A DNA stretch of 64,000 nucleotides from Rhabdophis nuchalis (lineage: Eukaryota > Chordata > Lepidosauria > Squamata > Natricidae): the NCBI GenBank assembly GCA_039707465.1, contig CM077644.1, positions 84,080,375 to 84,144,374 of the forward strand. Reading direction: 5' to 3'. Below, piece after piece: positions 55,739 to 64,000 of the stretch. The notes beneath the pieces were generated by a model that did no database searches, had not been told where the DNA came from, and saw only the letters and a list, made by a program, of their open reading frames with translations. Position 1 is the first letter of the stretch. Every line of letters begins with the position of its first letter. Made by a program: the position numbers and the translations under genes.

Positions 55739-56115
55739 AGGACGAAGATAGCGGAGGTAGGGAAAAAGGCAGCAATGTACAAGACATGGGAAAGGGGGGG
55801 GGGTGCTATGACTCCACCTGGAAACAGGGAGGAGGGAGCAATATCGAAAAGGCTCAGGTCACAAAAATAATTGCTTTTGAAATATTATTGTAATTGTTGA
55901 TATAGTAGAAAGTAACAAAGAAAGATGATTGAACATACGGTTGATATAAAGTAAGAATTCTGTTTATGGTTATCTTTTATATGTTATTTTTAAAATTGTA
56001 AAACTGTGAGATCTGGAGGGATTTCTATTACTAGCATGGGAGCTACCAAAATTTTCTATGTACCTTTTTACCTTTTCCCCATAAATGTTTTAAAACCAAT
56101 AAAATTCTTTACCAC
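55389..56115 (+). mobile_element. ORF1-only L1-type element, copy D, 5' truncated
   Basis: Starts in ORF1 at WDMDLVYRIN and ends at AAACCAATAAAATTCTTTACC. Flanking repeat AAAATTGGAT at 55379-55388 and 56118-56127. The same GGATATGG sequence belongs to the normal ORF1, so the 5' junction involved microhomology. The 3' UTR (about 350 bases) leads from ORF1 straight to the shared tail without ORF2. Confidence 0.8.
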
Positions 56116-56440
56116 AAAAATTGGATCTGGTCACATGCTGACCTGTTTAACAACCTCAACAACTTAAGACTATAATTCCATTCTCAACTATGGTTGTAAA
56201 TCAAGCAGGGTTACCTGTAATCAATCTGTCTTAAATCTTGTATTTTAGAACTTAATAAAATAGTCCAGTCACAAACTGTGACAGAGATTCAGTCTCAAGA
56301 ATCTCTGATATACATTTTTACTAAATAATGCAGGACAAAAGCATTGAAAGTCTCCGCTAAACCTGTAAAAATACTGTTCTGTGCTATCCAGTCAAGTAAT
56401 TTATCCTAAAGGTGTGTAGCATACAAGTTGTTCCCTACAT

Positions 56441-56513
56441 CAGCAAAGTTGGCTGGAGAAGTCTGGAAGCTGAAGTCCTTCAGACTTAAAGTTGCAAAGG
56501 TTGGAGATCCCTG
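56441..56513. mobile_element. hAT-type MITE, 73 bp
   Basis: CAGCAAAGTTGGCTGG at one end and CAAAGGTTGGAGATCCCTG at the other, related to the MITE at 51662. Perfect 8-base duplication CCCTACAT at 56433-56440 and 56514-56521. Confidence 0.82.
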
Positions 56514-56521
56514 CCCTACAT

Positions 56522-58255
56522 GTAATAGGCTAATTGGCAGCAGCTTCCCAGATTCTATTTACCGCCTTTTGTGTATACTTGAATTGTAACAGAAACTAGT
56601 TCCATTCTTTGGAGAACTGAAAAGAACGATCTATTTGTATAAATACGGAAGTCAACACGAGTTCACCAACCCCGATTTAATATTTTATATTTCTATTTAA
56701 TGCATTGGTGAGGAGGTTCCTAGCATCTGTATGTAAAATGAGCTACTCCATTCTTCAAAAGAGAAAGGATGGCAGTGAACTGAAAAGAGCACAGAATCAG
56801 GAATGCACTGTTTATAGTGAACAATGAGGTCAATAATGGCAAGTTGTTCAGGGTGCCAATCTTTCTACAATGGCTGTGGGGTAGGACCCAGGAAGCCACA
56901 GCTGATAATATAGTGGACCAGTTGCATAATGAATAATATTAAACAAGAGTACCACTACATAGTCTGTTGATGTTCTTAAGAAATAACGTCGGACCAAGAG
57001 ATTCATTATGTTTCAGTAGTGCGTTCCCTGGAATTGTTTGTAGATTTTTCCATAAAGAAAAGACTTCTATATCACGCACAAGTTGCTTTGGAAAGTTTCC
57101 TAAGTTTCAAAAATGGTTTTACCATGTGTCTTGTGTAGCCTAGATTTCTCTTTGACAGTAGGTATTAGTTGCTTAGACCTTTGGGCCTCTGTGTTTATTT
57201 CTACCCTAATGTTCTTAATTTGCTTAGCTAAGACACAAACTCTCTTTATTATTATGTACTGTTGAATTTACTTTGTTGCTCTAGAGAAATGGTAGGCTGG
57301 CCTTCTCTGAAGGACTTGTTCTATGGAAAATATATAGTGGAGGTGTCCATCAGATCAATGACCACAGTCTTCCTGAACATTGCCCTTAGTAATTCAGGGT
57401 TAACATTAAGCAAGCCTAAATCTTCCTGATTAGAACTTGTCAGGAAGGCTAAATAACCGAATTATATATAGTTGGAATGTGCTGACAAGTTGAGTAATGG
57501 TTTTTAGTGAGCTGATCTGACTACAAAGTCAGTTTTGCTTCAGACTTCATTTATGTTTAATCCTATTCTCCTGGGGAAAACTGGGTATTATAGCCTCCAA
57601 CCCAGCCAGCCCTTTATGAACATAATTACATTTACAGGAAAACTTCTGGATTTCCCTTTAAATCTTACTTACCTTGAGCCTGTTCACAAAGCTCTGTGAA
57701 ATAATGAATGTGTGAAGCCTATAATCTGGGGGAGAAAAGCAGTACTTGTTATATTATTTTTTTAAGATAAACATTGAAAATAACATAAGTTTTTACTGAA
57801 GTTGATGTATTCTATGCTCCAGTGGGTTTTTTTTTTAAAGATAGGAATTGACACTTTGAATAATTACTAAACTTTATTTATCCCAAGCGTTTCTCATCTA
57901 TGAAATTTTTACATCTAATACATGAGAGCTTAATGCTTTACAGATAGATTATAAACCTACTAAAGAGGAACTGTCATGGCAGAATACATCACATCATCAT
58001 TCCACTGCCTTAAAAGCCTTTTTTTCTTTATTTTATTTAACTTTAAATTATCTTTCCCATTAAAGCCAGGAACTAGAACAATTTTATTCTATCATGTTAC
58101 TTGTATATTGGAGCTTGTTTTACCCAGATTGCTTTTATTTCAAATTCTAAGATGTCAAAATTTAAATTTAATTCTTCTGATCCAAACTAGACTGAAATCT
58201 TATGCATTTTTTTTTTACTGAAAGCACATTTTGTTTTTGTTTTTAAAAAGAATGC
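56522..58255. other. Unannotated sequence
   Basis: No gene or repeat recognised. 57150-57720 is less AT-extreme than its neighbours and free of recognised repeats. Confidence 0.4.
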
Positions 58256-58261
58256 AGATTT

Positions 58262-58575
58262 GACTTCACTAATTGTTGCCAACTATAGGGATCGGTGCTC
58301 ATTTTCATTTCAAGGCCATTGCTTCAGCGCCATCCAAAATACATTTCCATGTTCATGTGGCCAGCACGGCATGTCACAGAGTACTGTTACCTTACCATCT
58401 AAGCGGTACCTATTTATCTACTCACATTTCCATGCTTTTGAATTTCTAGGTGGGCAGGAACTGGGGCGAGAACAGGAGCACCATTATGTGGTGCTCAGAT
58501 CTCGAGCAGACATGTTGTTAAATATGGTAGGAATTCAGCTTCTCTTTATACCTGATGTTGAGGTTCTGAAAGTAA
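58262..58575 (-). mobile_element. tRNA-headed squamate SINE with TTTAC-type tail
   Basis: Plus-strand text GGTGCTCATTTTCATTTCAAG, CATGTTCATGTGGCCAGCA, TACTGTTACCTTACCATCTA and TTATCTACTCACATTTCCATG is the reverse complement of the SINE at 25955. Confidence 0.78.
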
Positions 58576-58899
58576 TGTTTAATGTTTAAGATACAAACAC
58601 TCTTTCCTGAAAAATGCAAAGCTTCATACCACATTTCTTTGTCTTTCTCATATGTAAATTCCTCCCCCCCCCGCCCCTCCAAAAAGCTGAGCTAGAATTT
58701 ATCAGAAGAGGGTTAAGGTTAGAGTCAAGATTAGAATTAGCAGAGCTGTAGGGCAAGGAAAATATAACAGGGAGAATTCATATTTTAAAAAGTCTGTTAG
58801 GGTTTGAAGGAATAAAAAAAGGATTCTGGGTAGTTTTCATTGATTGGGCAAGGGGGTGTCTCAAAACCAGAAGAACTGAGAACTCATAAAAAGGAAAAT

Positions 58900-59005
58900 A
58901 CTATCCTCCAAGACATCTATGGAGATTCTCAGTCATCCAGATCATGGTTGTCTCAAAGGTGCTTTTTCAAGAGGCAACTGGACTTTGTCATTGATAATTT
59001 TCACC
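58900..59005 (-). mobile_element. Penelope-like element fragment
   Basis: CATCTATGGAGATTCTCAGTC, ATCATGGTTGTCTCAAAGG and CAAGAGGCAACTGGAC match the family at 25.66 and 47.77 kb; it stops before the ribozyme. Confidence 0.55.
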
Positions 59006-59650
59006 TAACTTTATCCTTTTCAGTGAAGGAATAGTTACATATGTAGGCCAATATCTATATTTAAAGATTTAAGAGAAAGAATAGGATTGTATGTGCATCT
59101 ATTCTCTTGTGCTCTAATCCCTTACAGTGTGCAAGAAATGTGTTGTAAAATTCATAATTTCAGAGGAAAAATCATCAGCATACTGATTAAAAGAACACAG
59201 TATTTTCTCCCTTGGGGAAACTCTATGGCAAATAATATAACATCTGATCGATCTCTGTAACACAGCTGATTTTGCACATCTGGCCCACTTCTTCTCTAGC
59301 TTGTTAAAACTTGGCATCTAATAACAATCTGGCAGTGGGGTAGGAAAGGAATGTTTTTATTTTCTATTATTTTTAATATATTCTCTTTTCTTGGGACCAG
59401 CCTAGAGTCAGTCTGGAATAGAATGACACAGAGACCTAAATAATAAGTATTAATAAGCAAACAGGAAAGGAAGAAAAGGAAAAGAACAATTGTTTAAGGA
59501 ATGTAAAGAATGGAACCACTAAATTTCCGTCTCCAAGAAATAATCCAAATGTTTCAAATGACTCTAAGAAGTCCAGAGAAATCATGGTGTGGGATGGGTG
59601 TGGGACAGGATGCAAATTATGAAATGTTTGGAGATGGTGCATTTCACACA
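59006..59650. other. Unannotated sequence
   Basis: Nothing recognised. Confidence 0.4.
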
Positions 59651-59654
59651 TGGG

Positions 59655-59860
59655 AAACTTGGTGGTGGTGAAGATGCTCACCACCCACCCAGAAGGTTGA
59701 GAGTTCAATCCCAGATAGTGGCAGATTTTCTCTCCTAGGATGCAAAGAAAAAAAAATCTGCTGTGAACTCCACTTAGGCATCAGGAAGGGCATCTGGTTA
59801 GTAAATGCTCAGCTCCATCCAGTCGCTCTGACTGTACCCGAATTAAGGAATTACATGTAC
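59655..59860 (+). mobile_element. tRNA-headed SINE, second type
   Basis: B box GAGAGTTCAATCCCAG, then GATAGTGGCAGATTTTC, CTCCTAGGATGCAAAG, CTGTGAACTCCACTTAGGC, CAGGAAGGGCATCTGG and CAGTCGCTCTGACT blocks of a known-looking squamate SINE. The A box is weak. Confidence 0.65.
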
Positions 59861-60247
59861 TAGAGCATATTGCACAGATCCATAAAAGTATTTTCACCTT
59901 TGTTCCATTGAGATTATGCAAGTCATCCTTATTAGTTCTGAGAATTGTGAAGCTAGGTATTTCTTTTTCATAATTGCAGTAGAGTAATAAATAACAGGGA
60001 ACAGTGATGAACCACCAAAAATAAACTGCATTAAGCAGCTCACAGCAAATCTATTTTCATTGCAATGTGAAGTTATTTTATAAACTGGAAAACTGGCTTC
60101 CATTTATAATGTAGTTAAGGATTATTTCAACTGCTACTGTTGCATCATGAGTGGAAGCTTGAATTCTTTCATTAAATTACCGATATTTATATTATACTGA
60201 TACTATATAGAAATCAATCTCTACTTTCAAGGATGGAGTATGTGTGC

Positions 60248-60282
60248 ACACACACACACACGTGTGTGTGTGTGTGTGTGTA
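60248..60282. repeat. CA/TG microsatellite with mirror centre
   Basis: CACACACA then CGTGTGTGTG, an inverted dinucleotide tract that can form a hairpin or Z-DNA. Confidence 0.85.
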
Positions 60283-60529
60283 AGCATGTGTAGATGAAGC
60301 TATAAAATAATTGTTATGAAATAAATCTATGCATGTGTGTGCATACAAGTGTACACATATCTCTTTGTGTGTGTACATATAAATCTGCATATGTAGCACT
60401 TATACATACATATTTACAATATAGATTGGTTCAGGCTTTGAACTAAGCCATGATTCCTGAATCATGTTCCTGTGATTTCGGTCACATGTGCTGTAAACCA
60501 CGGTTTGAAAATGTCAGATCATATTAATA

Positions 60530-60752
60530 GCAATAACACTTAGTCTTATGTATCTCTTCATAATGGGTTTACAGCCCTCTCTAACCCATTTACAGTACAT
60601 TGCCCCCAACAATCTGGGTCCTCATTTTACCAACCTTGGAAGGATAGATGGCTGAGTCAGGCTGAATGAGCTGGTCAGAATTGAATTCCTGGCAGTTGGC
60701 AGAGTTAGCCTGCTATACTGCATTCTAACCACTGCATCACCACGGCTCCTTA
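60530..60752 (-). mobile_element. tRNA-headed SINE with GCTATT tail
   Basis: Reverse complement of the 45998 SINE: AATAGCAATAACACTTAGTC tail side, GTACATTGCCCCCAACAATC, CCTCATTTTACCAACCTTGG, GAATTGAATTCCTGGCAG (B box side) and CATTCTAACCACTGCATCACC (A box side). Confidence 0.83.
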
Positions 60753-61625
60753 AGAGAAGATCACTCAACTCAGGGTGGTTCAACATAATATGTCATCCCA
60801 ACCAAAGTTTCAGAGAACAATCAGAGCACTTCCTTTTTCACATTTCCAATAAGAGATGATGACAACTTAAATGAATAACTAATCTTTAAATCAGGAATTA
60901 CGGTCTATTTTTTTTCCCAGTGAGAAACTAACTATATAGTTTTTAAACCAAGAGTTCATTGCTAAAAGACAATGGAGGTCATTCATTTCCCAGTGGGAAA
61001 GTGTAGAATGTCATAAGCTATTTTTATTCTTAGCTGAGCAGAGCAACGTTAATTGAAATCTAAAGTTACATATAAGATTGTTGTAATTTCAAAGACAGTA
61101 GACAAAAGGTAAAATGTGGTGTCATTGCAGAAAGGTATATGTAGCTAAAAATGTGCCAAGACAGAAAATGACAGAGTATAATTAGAACACTAAAGGAGTA
61201 GAAGAAAAGTAGGTCTTAAGGTTCATTTTAGGCATACTAATTTTAAAACACCAGTCAGTAAAAAAAAAATCTTCAAATGTCAGGGTAGTTAAACACAACT
61301 TTGCAAATTATTGATGCCATCGAACTGCATTAAGATCAGGGTGAAATTTTACAAGAGAACTAGATGGAAATATATTGAACATTATGGTTTTATCATTCCA
61401 TTATCATCCCATTACCAATTTGCATCTGTGTTTATTTATAGCTCACTTTATTTGAGAGCGTCATTCAAATTGTGTTCTTGCCACCACATACTATTTTTTT
61501 CAGTGTGATTCTCTTTTAGTGAAAGCCAATTTACTATTCAAAATTCAGAGAAGTTGGAACAAGCACCTCCACTCATCATTCGTTGATTTAATAAATTAAT
61601 AGAAGAAAGAATGAGGATTGGTTAA
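60753..61625. other. Unannotated sequence
   Basis: Nothing recognised. Confidence 0.4.
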
Positions 61626-61628
61626 AAG

Positions 61629-62185
61629 TGTTGTGGCCCACTGTCAGTGGGGATGAAGAACTTGGGGAGGAACTTGGGGCAGTCCTGGAGTCTGGGAAGG
61701 TTCTGGCGGATCTCTGTGTTGGAAGCAGAGATAGAGCCAGAGCTGTTTGACATTTCCAAGCTGCCTTCGGAGTGGGAGATAAGTGCGGAGGTCTGTTCCA
61801 GATGCGAACATGCACAGAGCTGTTAGGAGACTGAGGACAAGGAGCCAATTCAGGAAGAAAAGCACCCTTGGCTGCTGAATGGCCGCTTCCTGGCTGGGGA
61901 ATAAAGAGGAGGAAAGGGGAGGGAGGGTTGCAGGAGGCAACCATTTTGGAAGATTTATCTCAGCAACTGCTTGTCCAAACTTAATTTACAGCTTTGCGAC
62001 TGGAGGTTCCTGGCCTGGCAAGTATCCCAAGGAACTGATAAAGTCTGTCACTGCAATTAACCCTTTGAAGGATTATTACTTGGACTTTTCAGTGTGTGAA
62101 TGCCAGTAATTCACAGAAGCTAAATAAAGAAGAGTTTTTTGGAACAAGGAGTCTGTTTCTTGGTCTGCTAGGGCAGGACCAGAAC
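61629..62185 (+). mobile_element. Probable solo LTR, about 557 bp
   Basis: Begins TGTTGTGGCC and ends GACCAGAACA (TGTT...AACA). GC-rich 5' two-thirds, a poly(A) signal AATAAA at about 62122-62127, then GAGTCTGTTTCTTGG about 20-40 bases downstream, a standard U3-R-U5 layout. Flanks AAAAG and AAAAA would be an imperfect 5-base duplication. No internal coding sequence is adjacent. Confidence 0.55.
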
Positions 62186-62336
62186 AAAAAATGTAGTCGA
62201 TTCTGATAGTTAAACAGTTGTTTAGCTCCTAGTTGTTTCTGTGAAGTTCTAAAACTTTACATTGATTGACACTCTATATGTACACAATAGGTTAGTGCAT
62301 CTGCCAGAAATGCTGATATGACATTTTTTATTACGG

Positions 62337-62731
62337 GTAGTGCTCAATTTACAACAGTTCATTTAGTGACCATTCAACATTACAAAGGCATTGAAAAAAG
62401 TGACATGACTATTTTTCACACTTACAATCATTGCAGTATCTCCATGGTCGCATCATCAAAATTCAGATGCTTGGCAACTGGTTCATATTTATGACGGTTG
62501 CAGTATCCCAGGTTCTGTGATCACCTTTTGCAACTGTCTGAAAAGCAAAGTCAATGGGGAAGTCAGATTCACTTAACCACTGTGCTAATTAACTTAACAA
62601 CTGCAATGATTAACTTAACAACTGTTGCACGAAAGGTCATAAAATGGGGCAAAACTCACGTAAATAAATGTTTCACTTGCCAACCAAAATGTTGGCCTCA
62701 ATTGAGATTGTAACTCAATGGACTGCTTGTA
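62337..62731. mobile_element. Mariner-like MITE, complete, about 395 bp
   Basis: Diverged termini CGGGTAGTGCTCAATTTA and GGACTGCTTG, with TA immediately outside each. Interior matches 21573-21952 (ACAACAGTTCATTTAGTGACC; CAAAATTCAGATGCTTGGCAA; TTAACTTAACAACTG). Confidence 0.7.
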
Positions 62732-64000
62732 CTATGTTTTAGAACTTTTCCAAAAATCACTTTAAGAGAGCTGGATGCAAAGCCCTTTCCCCTCCTTCTA
62801 AAGGCCTTTCAGATATCTGCAAGAGATTCCTTCTCATGCACAAAGCAGGCAGAGAAGCCTCTTCCAGCAGTTGTCCGATGAACTTTTGAGTGACACAAAT
62901 CATATGAAACAAATCACATCATTTCTCTGCTGGAAAATGTTTGACTAGATTTGCAGGGGATATCTCATTTATTCTGTTAGTTTGCATTTGTTGTTTTCAA
63001 ATCACTGAGAACTGTGCTCCTTAGGATTGATGAAATATCTACAGATAGATCTCTTTCAACAGACTTTTCATTCATTAGATTATTTTAACACAATTTTTAT
63101 TGTTAATTTTAATTCGGGTGTCTTGTAAACCCTCTGGGCACCCACCAGAATTGGTAGTTATAATGGAAAAGAAACAGGAATGCATGTTCTAACTCATGAA
63201 TGCTTATTTCCACACAACATTTTACTGAAACCTTGTGCGCCTAACATATTAATGTTTTAAGGTTAACTTATATGTAAATTTAATCTCTCCATATAAAAGT
63301 GCCTCAGAAGTCATGAAAGAAAGGAAGCAGAGAACCTAGACTTCTTATTGAGCTTTTCCAAGATAAAATTTCAGGAGAATGTCTGCTTTTATTATGGCAG
63401 TCTCAAAAGTGAGAACAGGTTAAAGGCTTACTGTTGCAACAAGTTTGAGTTGGCTTACAAAATTTAAATTAAGACTTGTGACCTAAAATGGTTTTTTTTT
63501 AAAGAATTCATGTTTTTTTAATGAAGGAAATGAAAAAATTGGTAAAGTTTCAATGTTTGATTGAAGTAGTAATAAATATGAAACTTCTGAATCCCTTACA
63601 CTTAACACTGGAGAATCTTTTCTTAATGCTTTTAAATGACTATGGCCAAACTATTATTTGAAGGAACTTGCAGAGAACATTTGTTTGGCCTTTGTAAAAC
63701 CTATGCGCGCACACACACACACACATACCCCAAATCCTTTTCCTTCCATTTGTAAGAATTTTGTATTAACCTAAACAGAAAGATCTATATGAGTGCTTAA
63801 AATAAACACTGCAGAACAAAATGTTCACAGGATGATTCACTTAGCTCCCTAAAGCTAAGCCTTCTTTTTGTCAATTCTGTGAGGGAGACCAGGTCAAGAA
63901 CATCCACTAGAAGAAATACTGAAACACTTCTTTATTAATATAGATTATTATAATCACACTCTCTTGAAAGATTGAGTTCCTCATTCCCTTCTCTTATACT
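62732..64000. other. Unannotated sequence to the window end
   Basis: Nothing recognised except a short CA repeat at 63703-63725. Confidence 0.4.

Larger units (their letters stand above)
55000..56218. mobile_element. Mariner-like MITE split by an ORF1-only element
   Basis: Left part (55000-55388) has CACATGATCACATTTT, CACTTAACCACCACATC and CACTTAATGACC blocks; right part (56116-56218) has GTTTAACAACCTCAACAACT and ends GTTACCTG followed by TA. Removing copy D restores a continuous ATGTCATAAAATTGGATCTGG sequence matching GTCATAAAATGGGGCAA at 62635. Confidence 0.7.

Noticed and set aside
61588..61944. 118- and 98-codon minus-strand frames
   Set aside because: They lie antisense in the GC-rich part of the probable LTR and have no motif.

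Overview
The window looks like non-coding nuclear DNA from a squamate reptile, most likely a snake. The inference rests on the repeat mix: CR1 3' ends with ATAGA-type pentanucleotide tails, L2-like LINEs, a Bov-B 3' end, R4-like fragments with a restriction-like endonuclease motif, L1-type ORF1 proteins, Penelope-like remnants, several tRNA-headed SINEs, hAT and mariner MITEs, and very long GATA, CTAT, TTTA and TTA microsatellites. I found no convincing host exon. Every long open frame is either retroelement coding sequence or simple-sequence translation, so this is intergenic or deep intronic sequence.

Layout. 0-5 kb: a poly(A)-tailed LINE of unknown class (249-3766), with a 5'-truncated L2-like LINE inserted in its 3' region and a short second copy at 4755-5040. 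5.2-7.7 kb: a Penelope-like remnant and a complete, TSD-flanked, ORF1-only L1-type element (copy A). 9.8-11.8 kb: a cluster of head-to-head palindromes whose arms carry hammerhead ribozyme motifs next to pol III box sequences. 12.1-16.3 kb: an R4-like LINE split by a second ORF1-only element (copy B, intact ORF1), itself hit by an L2-like 3' end. 16-32 kb: old CR1 and L2 fragments, SINEs, microsatellites, another ribozyme palindrome (25.7 kb) and a truncated ORF1-only copy (C, 26.3 kb). 32.3-35.6 kb: a nearly full-length, frame-broken L2-like LINE with endonuclease and reverse transcriptase. 36-37.1 kb: an R4-like C-terminus split by a CR1 end. 37-64 kb: SINEs, MITEs with clear target duplications, Bov-B, a solo LTR with perfect TSD, a second likely LTR, a fourth ORF1-only copy (D) nested in a mariner-like MITE, and compound microsatellites.

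Two systems stand out. (1) A roughly 340-nt repeat unit joins A/B-box (pol III-like) sequence to a minimal type I hammerhead ribozyme. Several copies keep the whole catalytic core, helices II and III covary between the two subfamilies, and one palindrome has arms that are circular permutations of a single unit bounded near the predicted cleavage site, as expected if the template was a ribozyme-processed circle or concatemer. (2) Four copies of an L1-type element carry ORF1 directly followed by the same short 3' tail, with no ORF2. Two are complete at both ends. This is the organisation of mammalian HAL1 (half-L1): a non-autonomous family that keeps only the RNA-binding protein.

The nesting gives relative ages: R4 is older than ORF1-only copy B, which is older than the L2-like insert within it; the mariner-like MITE is older than ORF1-only copy D; a SINE tail predates copy C; and R4 predates a CR1 end. 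All family names come from remembered motifs, not from database searches.
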